Assembly (NCBI GenBank): GCA_036498265.1
Contig: DASYFT010000018.1
Coordinates: forward strand, 195,096 to 259,095
Direction: 5' to 3'
DNA length: 64,000 nt
DNA from: Palsa-744 sp036498265
GTDB taxonomy: Bacteria; Actinomycetota; Thermoleophilia; Solirubrobacterales; Solirubrobacteraceae
Positions 16,014-24,635 of this stretch are shown here, one piece after another. Within the stretch, counting starts at the first letter, position 1; each line of letters opens with the position of its first letter. The position numbers and the translations under genes are program-made. The notes under the pieces were generated by a model. The model was not told the origin of the DNA, made no database searches, and saw only the letters and a program-made list of their open reading frames with translations.

Positions 16014-17684
16014 ATGGATATGAGCGAGCCGCTCGGCACAGGCCTCGAGGAGCCCGAGAACCGGAACGGCGCGTTCCCGCGCCTGGATGAGCAGCAGCGC
16101 GCCCGCCTGCGGGCGTTGGGCACGCCGCGCACGGTGGAGTCCGGGGAGGTCCTCTACCGCGAAGGGCAGGAGGGATACGACTTCTTCCTGCTCGAATCGG
16201 CGGCTGTGGCGGTGGTGCAGGGCTACGGCCGGGAGGACCGCGTGATCGCGGTGCTGGGGCCGCACCACTTCTCGGGTGAGCTGAGCCTGCTGACCGGCTC
16301 GAACGCCGCCGTCAGCGCCGTCGTGCGAGACCCGGGCGAGGTGATCCAGATCCCGCCCGCGAAGATCATCCGGGCGGCCTCGCACGACGAGGAGCTCAGC
16401 AACGTGATCCTGCGGGCCTACCTGTCCCGTCGCTCGATCCTGATCGAACAGGAAGCGGGAGTGAGGGTCGTGGGCTCGCGCTACTCAAAGGACACCCGGC
16501 GGCTGCGGGAGTTCCTGGCCCGCAACCGCGTGCCGTACAAGTGGATGGACCTGGAGACCGACGCCGAGGCGGACGGTCTCCTGCATGCCCTGGGCGTGGC
16601 GCCGGGCGAAACGCCGGTCGTCGTCGGCGGGACCGGGACCCTGCGCAACCCGTCCAACGCCGAGCTCGCGAGCATGCTGGGGCTCGGCGCCCACGGGTCG
16701 CCGCCGGCGCTGTGTGACCTGGTGGTGGTGGGCGGGGGCCCAGCGGGGCTCGCCGCGGCCCTCTATGGAGCGTCCGAGGGACTCGACACGCAGGCGATCG
16801 ACTCCGTGGCGTTCGGTGGTCAGGCGAGCACGTCCTCGCGGATCGAGAACTACCTCGGCTTCCCCACCGGCATCTCCGGCAGCGAGCTCGCCGAACGTGC
16901 CCAGCTGCAGGCGTCCCGGTTCGGGGCCCGCCTCGCGATGCCCGCCGAGGCTGTCGGCTTCGAGCGCGCCGACGGCCATTACACGATCAGGCTGGCGGGC
17001 GGCGAGACCGTGAACGGGCGCACCGTGATCGTGGCGACGGGTGCCCAGTACCGCAAACTGGCCGTGCCGGGACTCGAGCGCTACGAGGGCCTCGGCGTGT
17101 ACTACGCGGCGACGCAGGCGGAGGCACAGACCTGCGCGGGCGACCCCGTGTTGATCGTCGGCGGAGGCAACTCCGCCGGCCAGGCGGCGATGTTCCTGTC
17201 CGAGCACGCCGGCAGCTGCCGGCTGCTGATCCGCGGCGGCGACCTCGGCAAGTCGATGTCGCGCTATCTGGTGGAGGAGATAGAAGCCCGCCCGTCGATC
17301 GAGGTGCTGACGCACCGCGAGATCGACGAGCTCGGGGGCGGGAGCAGCCTCGAGACGGCGCTGGTGCGGGACACACGGACGGGAGAGCGCACCGAGATGC
17401 CGGCCACCGCGCTGTTCGTGTTCATCGGCGCCTCCCCCCACACCGAGTGGCTGCGCGGCGAGGTCGCGATGGACGAGGACGGCTTCCTGCTCACCGGCGT
17501 CGACGTCGATGACGAGGACCTCGCCGAGGACCCGCGGGAGCGACCGTTCTTCCTGGAGACGAGCCGGCCGGGCGTGTTCGCGGTCGGAGACGTGCGCTCC
17601 AGCTCGATCAAGCGCGTCGCCTCGGCCGTCGGCGAGGGCTCGATGGCGGTCCGGCTGGTCCACCAGCGGCTGGCGAGCGGCTGA
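16014..17684 (+). CDS. Cyclic-nucleotide-binding / glutaredoxin-like / thioredoxin-reductase-like flavoprotein, copy 2
   Basis: A 556-residue paralogue of the 6246-7928 protein with the same order: a cNMP-binding domain (YREGQEGYDFFLLES, HFSGELSLLTGSN), a cysteine-free glutaredoxin-like domain, and a TrxR-like FAD/NAD(P)H module (VGGGPAGLAAALYGASEG, GGQASTSSRIENYLGFP, IVGGGNSAGQAAMFL, AVGDVRSSSIKRVASAVGEG). The redox CxxC is again replaced, reading YYAATQAEAQ. The ligand-sensing head could gate electron flow, or the flavin could report redox state to the head. The start could be GTG 16011, ATG 16014 or ATG 16020. Alignment with copy 1 favours one of the ATGs. No good ribosome-binding site is present. 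Confidence 0.9.
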   Translation: MDMSEPLGTGLEEPENRNGAFPRLDEQQRARLRALGTPRTVESGEVLYREGQEGYDFFLLESAAVAVVQGYGREDRVIAVLGPHHFSGELSLLTGSNAAVSAVVRDPGEVIQIPPAKIIRAASHDEELSNVILRAYLSRRSILIEQEAGVRVVGSRYSKDTRRLREFLARNRVPYKWMDLETDAEADGLLHALGVAPGETPVVVGGTGTLRNPSNAELASMLGLGAHGSPPALCDLVVVGGGPAGLAAALYGASEGLDTQAIDSVAFGGQASTSSRIENYLGFPTGISGSELAERAQLQASRFGARLAMPAEAVGFERADGHYTIRLAGGETVNGRTVIVATGAQYRKLAVPGLERYEGLGVYYAATQAEAQTCAGDPVLIVGGGNSAGQAAMFLSEHAGSCRLLIRGGDLGKSMSRYLVEEIEARPSIEVLTHREIDELGGGSSLETALVRDTRTGERTEMPATALFVFIGASPHTEWLRGEVAMDEDGFLLTGVDVDDEDLAEDPRERPFFLETSRPGVFAVGDVRSSSIKRVASAVGEGSMAVRLVHQRLASG

Positions 17685-17756
17685 CGGCCCGTCTCCGCCG
17701 GCGGCTGCCGAGCTGACACCCACTCTTCACCAGCGGCCGGCGAGCGAGGGCTCGGC

Positions 17757-19532
17757 TCAGAGATCCTGGCCCTGCACGATCGCGCACTCGAGCAGCAGCG
17801 CGTGGACGAACGCCTGCGGAAGGTTCCCGCGCAGCTGGCGCTGCGCGACGTCGTACTCCTCGGCGAAGACTCCGGGCGGACCGCAGGCGGCGCGGTTGCG
17901 CTCGAACCATCGCGCCGCCGCGACCCGGTCGCCCTGCTGGTGGTGGGCGAGCGCCATCACGTAACCGCAGAGCAGGAACGCGCCCTCCGCCTCTCCGAGC
18001 GGGCGGTCGTCCGGGCGGTAGCGGTAGCAGTAGCCGTCCTGTGTGAGCTCGCTCTCGACCGCCCTCAGGGTGGCAAGCGTCCGCGGGTCCTCGGCCGGCA
18101 CCGCCCCGCGGATGGCCGGCATCAGCAGCGCGGCATCGACGCGGGGGTCCTCGCGCGCTCGCTGCCAGCGACCGGACGGATGGACCCCGTGCTCGCTCGC
18201 ATCTGCGACCAGGGCTTCGGCGAGCGACAGCCAGCGCGCGCGGAGCTCTCCACCGGGCGCGTGCGCGCTGATGGCGCGCAGCCCGGCGGCGCAGATCAGA
18301 CGGCTGTGCGTCCAGCATGCCGGTTCGAGCTCCCAGATCCCGGCGTCCGGCTCGGCGCGCCGCTCCTCGATCGCGCGCGCGGCGATCTCGGCGGCCCGCC
18401 AGGCGTCGGAGTCCAGGTGGTCGCGCCGAGCGGCCGCGGCGAAGAGCAGCAGCGCCTCACCGAATGCGTCGAGCTGGAACTGATGGCTCACGCCGTTGCC
18501 GATCCGGTCGCTGCCGCCAGGGTAGCCGGGCAGCGGAATCGAGGAGACGTCGGGCACGCTCCCCGCATCCGCCGTGTAGGCGGGCTTCATCCCGGAGCCG
18601 TGCTCCCGCAGCCGTTCGCCGACGAAGCGGACGGCGTCGTCCATCAACGGGTGCGGCCCGTCCCGGGCGACCGCCTGGCCCGCGTAGCACTGATCGCGTA
18701 TCCACACGTAGCGGTAGTCGTAGTTGCGACCCGCGCGGGCACGCTCGGGAAGCGAGGTGGTCGCGGCCGCGACCATGCCGCCGCTCGAGCTGGTGAGCCC
18801 GGCGAGAACGGCGTAGGCGTGGTGGGCATCGCGTGGCGCCGCGTTGGGTCCCAGCCGCGGCACCCGCCGCTGCCAGGCCTCCTCGGTCGCGCGCCAGAGG
18901 GCGTCGGCGCCGGGCGGCGCACCGGCGGCGCCATCCAGCGCGAGGACCAGCACGAGATCGTGATGCTCGCCTGCGGCCAGGTCGAGGGTGAGCTCGAGCG
19001 CCTCGCCGCCACGACCGTCGGGCACGGGCACGGCGCGGTCTCCCCCGCTCCAGGCGATCTGGACCTCGCCGGTGCGCGCGTGCCAGAGCCCGCTCTCGTC
19101 GCGAGCGAGGGCCCGCAGCGGCTCCTCGCCGAACCGCCAGCTCGGATCGAGCAGCACGCTCACCTGCGCCGTCTGCGCGACCGCCACGATCCGCCGGAGG
19201 ATCACGGCGCGATCCCGCATCGTCGGCAGCGCGAGCGCCTCACGGCATTCGATCACGCCGCTCCCCTCGGTGGTCCACCGGCTGCGCCAGATGAGCGTCC
19301 CGGGCTCGTAGCGCCCACCCCAGACGAAGCGCCCTCGCGGGGTGACCGAATATGAGCCGCGCCCGCCGATGAGCGACGAGAGCAGCGCGTCGGAGTCCCA
19401 GCGGGGGAAGCACAGCCAGCAGAAGTCACCCTCTGGACCGACCAGGGCTCCGCGCTCGCCGTCGGCCACCAGGGCGTACTCGCGCAGCGTGTGCGGGGGG
19501 GGCGGCTGCGGCGCGTTCGGTTGCCCGCTCAT
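17757..19532 (-). CDS. Glycoside hydrolase family 15 protein (glucoamylase/trehalase-like)
   Basis: A 591-residue cytoplasmic GH15 enzyme, likely hydrolysing terminal alpha-glucosidic bonds (glucoside or trehalose type). It has an N-terminal beta-sandwich (REYALVADGERGALVGPEG, FCWLCFPRWDS), then an (alpha/alpha)6 barrel with YRYVWIRDQCYAGQAV and HQFQLDAFGEALLL, both typical of bacterial glucoamylase-like and trehalase members. GH15 uses two catalytic Glu; I cannot place both with certainty. The ATG at 19532 overlaps the SDR stop (ATGA), so it is the last gene of a seven-gene operon. The longer in-frame extension to 19832 lies inside the SDR gene and is rejected. Confidence 0.92.
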   Translation of the reverse strand: MSGQPNAPQPPPPHTLREYALVADGERGALVGPEGDFCWLCFPRWDSDALLSSLIGGRGSYSVTPRGRFVWGGRYEPGTLIWRSRWTTEGSGVIECREALALPTMRDRAVILRRIVAVAQTAQVSVLLDPSWRFGEEPLRALARDESGLWHARTGEVQIAWSGGDRAVPVPDGRGGEALELTLDLAAGEHHDLVLVLALDGAAGAPPGADALWRATEEAWQRRVPRLGPNAAPRDAHHAYAVLAGLTSSSGGMVAAATTSLPERARAGRNYDYRYVWIRDQCYAGQAVARDGPHPLMDDAVRFVGERLREHGSGMKPAYTADAGSVPDVSSIPLPGYPGGSDRIGNGVSHQFQLDAFGEALLLFAAAARRDHLDSDAWRAAEIAARAIEERRAEPDAGIWELEPACWTHSRLICAAGLRAISAHAPGGELRARWLSLAEALVADASEHGVHPSGRWQRAREDPRVDAALLMPAIRGAVPAEDPRTLATLRAVESELTQDGYCYRYRPDDRPLGEAEGAFLLCGYVMALAHHQQGDRVAAARWFERNRAACGPPGVFAEEYDVAQRQLRGNLPQAFVHALLLECAIVQGQDL

Positions 19533-20530
19533 CGGCGGGCGCGCGCGCCGGCCAGCGCCGCGGCGAGGCCGCCCACGAGGAGTCCGGCGATCGTGGTGCG
19601 GTGGGTTGCGACCCACAGCTCCGGGCTGCCGGACTTGGCCCGGTCGTCGAAGATACCGTGCGTGGCCGCCTGGCTGGGAACCGGCTCGAACAGGTTGCCG
19701 GGCCTCTCTCCGTCGAGCGGCATGTCCTTGACCTGCTGGCCGTCGACTGCCTTGCGCGCGAGATATATGTCCGCGAGCCGGGGCGCGAGCATGTTGCCTA
19801 CGATCGCCTGCACGGTGCTGTAGCCGACCCACAGCTCACGGCGCCGGTGATGGGCTGCCCAGTAGATCCCCTCGGCGGCGATCTCGGGCTGGTAGATCGG
19901 CGGCACGGGCATGGGGTGATACGGGAGCTTGGCCCGGCACCAGTTGAACTGCGGCGTGTTCAGGCCCGGGAGCTGGACCATCGTTATCTGAACGCCGCTC
20001 TTCTCGTTGAGCAGCTCCGTGCGGATCGAGTCGGTGAAGCCGCGGATCGCGAACTTGGCGCCGCAGTAGGCCGCCTGCAGGGGGATGGCCCGGTAGGACA
20101 GCGCCGAGCCCACCTGGACGATCTTGCCGCGGTTGCGCTCCCTCATCCGCCTCAGCGCCGCCATCGTCCCGTGGACCGTCCCGAGATAGGTGACTTCCGT
20201 CGCGCGCCTGAACTCCTCCGCCAGCGTGTCGCTGAAGCGCGCGAAGACGGTCGACATGGCGTCGTTCACCCACACGTCGATCTCGCCGAGCTCCCGCTCG
20301 ATTGCGCCGGCCGCGGACTCCACCTGCGCGTGGTCGGCCACGTCGGTCGGCACCGTGAAGGCGCGCCCGCCGAGTGCCTGCACCTCGCGTGCGGCCGCCT
20401 CGAGGCCCTCCTGATCGCGGGCCAGCAGCCCGATGTGGGCTCCGCGCTTCGCGAAGGCATGCGCAGTCGCCCGGCCCACGCCGCCGGATGAGCCGGTGAT
20501 GACCACCACCTCCCTGGCCTTCGATCCCAT
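19529..20530 (-). CDS. SDR-family oxidoreductase with C-terminal membrane anchor
   Basis: A 333-residue short-chain dehydrogenase. It has the cofactor motif VVITGSSGGVGRA, DVADHAQ, an unusual VNDAMS at the usual NNAG position, the catalytic Ser region VQVGSALSYRAIP and YCGAKFAI (YxxxK). About 90 residues beyond the SDR core end in a hydrophobic helix (TIAGLLVGGLAAALAGARARR), which suggests the enzyme is tethered to the membrane by its C-terminus. NADP preference is suggested by LLARDQ after the second strand. It lies 6 nt downstream of the enolase-superfamily gene and overlaps GH15 by 4 nt. The substrate is unknown. Confidence 0.9.
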   Translation of the reverse strand: MGSKAREVVVITGSSGGVGRATAHAFAKRGAHIGLLARDQEGLEAAAREVQALGGRAFTVPTDVADHAQVESAAGAIERELGEIDVWVNDAMSTVFARFSDTLAEEFRRATEVTYLGTVHGTMAALRRMRERNRGKIVQVGSALSYRAIPLQAAYCGAKFAIRGFTDSIRTELLNEKSGVQITMVQLPGLNTPQFNWCRAKLPYHPMPVPPIYQPEIAAEGIYWAAHHRRRELWVGYSTVQAIVGNMLAPRLADIYLARKAVDGQQVKDMPLDGERPGNLFEPVPSQAATHGIFDDRAKSGSPELWVATHRTTIAGLLVGGLAAALAGARARR

Positions 20531-20536
20531 CGCGCC

Positions 20537-21676
20537 CTATCCCGGCCCGACCGCGTAGCGCTCGGCGTCGGACGGGCGCAGCTCGACTCCCATCCCGTGA
20601 CGCCCCGGGGGCGGATGCAGCACGCCGGCCTGCGGTTGCGGCACCCCGTCGAAGAGCATGTTCTCGATGCGGACGTGGTCGTGGAAGTACTCCATGTGCA
20701 CGAGTGTCTCGAGCGCCGGCCCGGCCGAGGCGTGGATCGTCGGCGAGCAGTGCAGCGACAGCGGCATCGATCGCGCACGACAGAGCGCGTCGACCCGCAG
20801 CAGCTCGGTGATCCCGCCGCAGCGGGTCACGTCGGCCTGCAGTACGTCGACGGCGCCGGTGGCCAGCATCCGCTCGAAGTAGGGCAGGTCGTATCCGTAC
20901 TCGCCCGCCGCGATGTCCATCGTCGCGGGGGCGCGGTCGCGGATCAACCGCAGGCCCTCTAGATCGTCGGAGCTGACCGGCTCCTCCAGCCAGCGGACGT
21001 CCAGCTCCGCGAAGTCGCCGGCCAGCCGGAGCGCCTGCTTGCGCGTGTAGGCGCCGTTGGCGTCGACGAACAGCTGCACGTCCGGGCCGACCGCCTCGCG
21101 GGCGACACGAACACGCTTCGGGTCGCGGTCGGGCTCGCGGCCGACCTTCATCTTCACGCGAGGTATCCCCTGGCCCGCCCAACCCGCGAGCTGATCGGCG
21201 AGCTCGGCGTCGCTGTAGGAGGTGAAGCCACCGCTGCCGTACACGGGAACGCCCTCGTGGAAGCCTCCGAGCAGCGTGGCGAGCGGCAGCCCCAGCACCC
21301 GCGCCTTCAGGTCCCACATCGCGACGTCGACCGCGGAGAGCGCCATCGACGAGAGGCCCGGGCGTCCGTTGTTGCGCAGCGCGCACACCATGACCGCCCA
21401 GGCGCCCTGGACGTCTAGTGCGCTGCGGCCCCGAACCACGCCTGCGAGCGTCTCGCTCACCAGTCCGGCCGTGGCCGCCGCGCCGTAGGTCCACCCGATG
21501 CCCCGCTCACCTCCGGCGCGCACCTCGGCGAGGACGAGCGTCGTCGCGTCCCAGCCGAGGGTTCCATCGGACTCCGGGCGATCGGTCGGCACCGTGTACG
21601 CGCGCGCGTCGACGCGCTCCACGGGAGGGCCCGTGGTGGCAAGATCGCCGCTCGGGTTGGTCGTCGCGGCGCCCAT
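20537..21676 (-). CDS. Enolase-superfamily (mandelate racemase/muconate lactonizing type) sugar-acid dehydratase or racemase
   Basis: A 379-residue MR/MLE-type protein. The N-terminal capping domain is followed by a barrel with PRVKMKVGREPD (KxK general base), metal ligands in LFVDANGAY, RWLEEPVS and DIAAGEYGYD, and a late SLHCSPTIHASAG where a His can serve as acid/base. This set resembles acid-sugar dehydratases of the mandelate racemase subgroup. Exact specificity (gluconate, galactonate, galactarate or other) cannot be told from the sequence alone. It sits between a GMC oxidoreductase (gap 3 nt) and an SDR (gap 6 nt), consistent with dehydrating an aldonic acid made by the oxidoreductase. 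Confidence 0.9.
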   Translation of the reverse strand: MGAATTNPSGDLATTGPPVERVDARAYTVPTDRPESDGTLGWDATTLVLAEVRAGGERGIGWTYGAAATAGLVSETLAGVVRGRSALDVQGAWAVMVCALRNNGRPGLSSMALSAVDVAMWDLKARVLGLPLATLLGGFHEGVPVYGSGGFTSYSDAELADQLAGWAGQGIPRVKMKVGREPDRDPKRVRVAREAVGPDVQLFVDANGAYTRKQALRLAGDFAELDVRWLEEPVSSDDLEGLRLIRDRAPATMDIAAGEYGYDLPYFERMLATGAVDVLQADVTRCGGITELLRVDALCRARSMPLSLHCSPTIHASAGPALETLVHMEYFHDHVRIENMLFDGVPQPQAGVLHPPPGRHGMGVELRPSDAERYAVGPG

Positions 21677-21679
21677 GCC

Positions 21680-23377
21680 TCAGCCGGCTCCCACGGTTGC
21701 GCGCCTGCGAGCACCCGCCGAGGAGTCGATCCGCTTCTCGCGCAGCAGGCCCGCAAGCCTGTCGGCGAGCGCCATGATCACCAGCGCGGGGTTGGCGGCG
21801 CCCTCGGTCGGCAGCACGCTGCCGTCGGCGATGAGGAGGTTGGGCACGCCCCATGCGACGTGGTTTCGGTCGACGACGCTGTCCTCGGGCGAGAACCCCA
21901 TGCGCGCGCCTCCGACGAGGTGCGCATAGCGGTCTATCTGGAGCGTGTCCTGCGCGCCGGCGTGCTCCCAGATCTCTCTCATCTTCGCCGTGGCGAAGGC
22001 GATGTTGCGGTGATCGTTCTCGCACAGGCTGTAGTCGAACCGCGCCACAGGCTGGCCGTACTGGTCCTTCTCGTCGGCGAGCGTCACGCGGTTCTCCGGC
22101 CGGGGCATCAGCTCGCAGAGCACACCGAGCACCGTCCAGTGGTTGTAGTCACGCATGTACTCCCGCAGGTCGGCGCCCCAGTGCCCCTCTGCCTGCACCT
22201 GCTCGGCCCAGCCGATCGGCAGGGGCGAGACGGTCTGGATCGAGAACCCGCGCGCGAAGCCGCGAGACTCGTCCGTCTCGTAGAACTGCTCGGAGGAGAC
22301 CTCCGGTGGTGGTGCCTTGTACATCCGCAGGTCGATCGGGAAGCGCGCGGCGACCTGCGTTGCTCCCTGCACCATCACGTAGCGCCCGACCTGGTCCTCG
22401 TTGTTGGCGAGTCCGTTAGGGAAGCGGCGGCTGGTCGAGCTCAGCAGCAGCCGCGGTGTCTCGATCGCGTAGCCGCACACCGCCACGGCGGCCGCCGGCT
22501 GGAAGTGCTCGCGTCCAGCCTGCACGTAGGTGACGCCGGTGCAGGGCCCGCTGGACTCGTCGATCTCCACCCGCAGGGCCATCGCGTCCGCACGAACCTC
22601 GGCGCCGTGCTCGATCGCGTCGGGAAGGTGCGTGATCAGCGGGCTCGCCTTCGCGTTCACCTTGCAGCCCTGGAGGCAGAACCCCCGGTAGATGCAGTGC
22701 GGCCGGTTGCCGAACGCACCGTTGGTGATCGCAACCGGTCCGACGCGCATCTCGATGCCGCAGTCCTCGGCGCCACGCCATGCGACACCGGCGGCCGCCG
22801 AGATCGGGTGCGGCGAGTGGCTGTAGGTGTGGGGGTCGCCCCAGGGCCAGTCCTGACCCGACACCGGCAGCTCCCGCTCGACCCGCTCGAAGGACGCCCT
22901 CAGCTCCTGATAGGAGATCGGCCAGTCGACCGCGACGCCGTCGCGCGTCCGGACTTCGAAGTCGGACGGGTGAAGGCGAGGGACGTAGCCGGCGAAGTGA
23001 GTCATCGATCCGCCGACGCCCACGCCGGAGTTGTTCTTGCCCATCTCGATCGGGTCGCTGCCGCCGATGATGCGCTTGTCGGTCCAGTAGATCCCGTGTG
23101 ACCCGGCCTCGTCGGACACCCAGTCGCGGTCCGGGTCCCAGAACGGGCCCTTCTCGAGGATCACGATCCGCCAGCCGGCGCGGGCCAGGCGCTGGGCGAG
23201 CGTGAGACCGCCTGCGCCCGCTCCGACGATGACGATGTCGACCTCCTCGCGCTCGGAGTACCGCCGCATCCGGTCGAGGTTCTGCAGACCACGGCGATGT
23301 GGATGCAGCAGCCACGCGGAGTCGTTATCGCGCGGCATCCGCGTGACGCCCTTGACGAGGCCACCGATCGGGGTCAC
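21680..23377 (-). CDS. GMC-family FAD oxidoreductase (gluconate/glucose dehydrogenase large-subunit type)
   Basis: A 565-residue flavoenzyme. It has the FAD motif DIVIVGAGAGGLTLAQRLA, the flavin-contacting NNSGVGVGGSMTHFAGYVPR, a Cys-rich IYRGFCLQGCKVNAKAS, and C-terminal active-site elements YAHLVGGARMG and EGAANPALVIMALADRL (His/Asn pair). This matches membrane-associated gluconate 2-dehydrogenase or sugar-dehydrogenase large subunits, and the gene directly upstream encodes a subunit-3-like partner. The GTG start at 23377 forms a GTGA overlap with that gene's stop, implying strict co-translation. The longer frame to 23530 would run into the partner gene. Electrons probably leave through a membrane partner. 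Confidence 0.92.
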   Translation of the reverse strand: MTPIGGLVKGVTRMPRDNDSAWLLHPHRRGLQNLDRMRRYSEREEVDIVIVGAGAGGLTLAQRLARAGWRIVILEKGPFWDPDRDWVSDEAGSHGIYWTDKRIIGGSDPIEMGKNNSGVGVGGSMTHFAGYVPRLHPSDFEVRTRDGVAVDWPISYQELRASFERVERELPVSGQDWPWGDPHTYSHSPHPISAAAGVAWRGAEDCGIEMRVGPVAITNGAFGNRPHCIYRGFCLQGCKVNAKASPLITHLPDAIEHGAEVRADAMALRVEIDESSGPCTGVTYVQAGREHFQPAAAVAVCGYAIETPRLLLSSTSRRFPNGLANNEDQVGRYVMVQGATQVAARFPIDLRMYKAPPPEVSSEQFYETDESRGFARGFSIQTVSPLPIGWAEQVQAEGHWGADLREYMRDYNHWTVLGVLCELMPRPENRVTLADEKDQYGQPVARFDYSLCENDHRNIAFATAKMREIWEHAGAQDTLQIDRYAHLVGGARMGFSPEDSVVDRNHVAWGVPNLLIADGSVLPTEGAANPALVIMALADRLAGLLREKRIDSSAGARRRATVGAG

Positions 23378-24126
23378 GAGGGCGGCGCCTCGCGATCTTG
23401 GCTGACGGGGTCCTCGTCGTAGGCCTCGACCCCCTCCCACGGCTCCCGCTCCGCCCCCTGCAGGTGCGGGCTCCCGAAGCGGCTGTAGCCGCGCGGATAG
23501 GCGGGGCCGCCGAAGCCGATCTCGTTCCATGCCCAGGGATGCGAGTAGAAGGACTCGAGAACCGCGCGCATCACCACGCTGAACGCGCGCTTGACGTTGA
23601 GCTCGCTCCAGGCGCCGCCCTCGAGGCGCCCGCCCGCGAAGTCCGAGACGATCGCGAGCCTGACCTCGGGCGGCGCCGCCGCGAACGACGGAGCCTCCGC
23701 GCGCGAGTGCGCCTGCTCGTCCAGTCCACGCGCCACGGCGCGCCAGGTGTCACGGTCGTCCGGCATGTCCGCGAACTGGAAGCCGTCCAGCCTGCCGCGG
23801 AGGTACTTCTCGTCCACGTAGTTGAGAACGGGGATTCGCGGCTCGGCGTCCTGTGCGGTGAGAAGGTCGCAGAGCTCCTTCAGGCTCGCCGCCTCGCGTG
23901 GGCTGAAGAACCGGATCTCGGGCACCTGCTCCACGCGGCCGAGCACGACCTTGCGGGTGGCGTCGTCCCAGTGACGCGCCTGCTCGAGCACGTCGTAGTC
24001 GGGGTAGCGGCCGTGCATCTGAGGCGTGATCCCCCTTCGCTGGCGTGGCAGCTCGGCCGGGTCCGCCGCCTCGCCGCCGGCGCGGACTTTCGGCAGATGC
24101 TCGGCGCTCGTGAAGTCGACTCCCAT
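23374..24126 (-). CDS. Gluconate 2-dehydrogenase subunit-3-like protein
   Basis: A 250-residue protein whose core (IRFFSPREAASLKELCDLLTAQ, then VLNYVDEKYLRG and a helical middle) matches the gluconate 2-dehydrogenase subunit 3 family, the small partner of GMC-type dehydrogenases. The C-terminal HPWAWNEIGFGGPAYPRGY is also typical. Subunit 3 usually carries a Tat signal; none is visible here, so the complex may face the cytoplasm. The GTGA overlap with the GMC gene supports a heterodimer. The ATG at 24126 is 5 nt after the stop of the membrane protein. The long in-frame extension to 25233 is antisense-type noise within the TPP gene region. Confidence 0.88.
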   Translation of the reverse strand: MGVDFTSAEHLPKVRAGGEAADPAELPRQRRGITPQMHGRYPDYDVLEQARHWDDATRKVVLGRVEQVPEIRFFSPREAASLKELCDLLTAQDAEPRIPVLNYVDEKYLRGRLDGFQFADMPDDRDTWRAVARGLDEQAHSRAEAPSFAAAPPEVRLAIVSDFAGGRLEGGAWSELNVKRAFSVVMRAVLESFYSHPWAWNEIGFGGPAYPRGYSRFGSPHLQGAEREPWEGVEAYDEDPVSQDREAPPS

Positions 24127-24131
24127 CCGCG

Positions 24132-24632
24132 CTAGCGCTCCCGCTCGACGAGGGCGGCGAGTGCGCCGACGAACCCCACGAGGATCAGCGAGCCCGGTGC
24201 GAGCAGCGGCGGCCCCATGACGAGGTTGTAGGTCGGCTCCGAGAAGCCGCCGGGCTTCCGGTGCACTCCGCGCAGGTGCGTGATCGTCCCGATCACGCCG
24301 TTGAGCGCGTATACGGCCGACAGCGCGGGCAGGACGGTGCGCGCGGCGCGCGGTGAGCGCACGCCCGCCAGGGCGGCCGCGCTCACCAGCGGGCTCGTGA
24401 CGATCGGGCTCCACATCCACGCGTCTCCGAATGAGCCCTTGTAGTGCTCGAGGTACATCTCGAAGCCGAGCGGCAGCGCGCTTGCTGCCGCCGCCGCCGC
24501 GAGCGTCTTCTGCATCCGGCCGGCCCTCAGGTTCCACACCAGCCGGCCGGCCGTCCCTAGAGGCGGCGTGCCCGAGCGCCGCGCGGCCCGTCCGCGACGC
24601 CGAATCGCCGTCCCTGCAGCCGCGAGCCCCAT
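24132..24632 (-). CDS. Small integral membrane protein of the GMC/TPP operon
   Basis: A 166-residue protein of no family I can name. A basic N-terminus (AIRRRGRAARRSG) is followed by hydrophobic helices at about 43-58 (LAAAAAASALPLGFEMY), 80-92, 99-117 (VLPALSAVYALNGVIG) and 139-160 (LLAPGSLILVGFVGALAALV). It lies 3 nt after the TPP enzyme and 5 nt before the subunit-3-like gene, so it is embedded in the operon. A reasonable inference is that it anchors the GMC/subunit-3 dehydrogenase to the membrane or passes electrons to quinone. It has no visible heme-binding CxxCH or bis-His pattern. Confidence 0.82.
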   Translation of the reverse strand: MGLAAAGTAIRRRGRAARRSGTPPLGTAGRLVWNLRAGRMQKTLAAAAAASALPLGFEMYLEHYKGSFGDAWMWSPIVTSPLVSAAALAGVRSPRAARTVLPALSAVYALNGVIGTITHLRGVHRKPGGFSEPTYNLVMGPPLLAPGSLILVGFVGALAALVERER

Positions 24633-24635
24633 GGA

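Noticed and set aside
15994..16022. TTGACA with GATATG 17 nt downstream as a promoter for the second cNMP-TrxR-like gene
   Set aside because: The -35 is perfect, but the implied start point would fall downstream of all plausible start codons, and alignment with the paralogue needs those codons. It may be coincidental.
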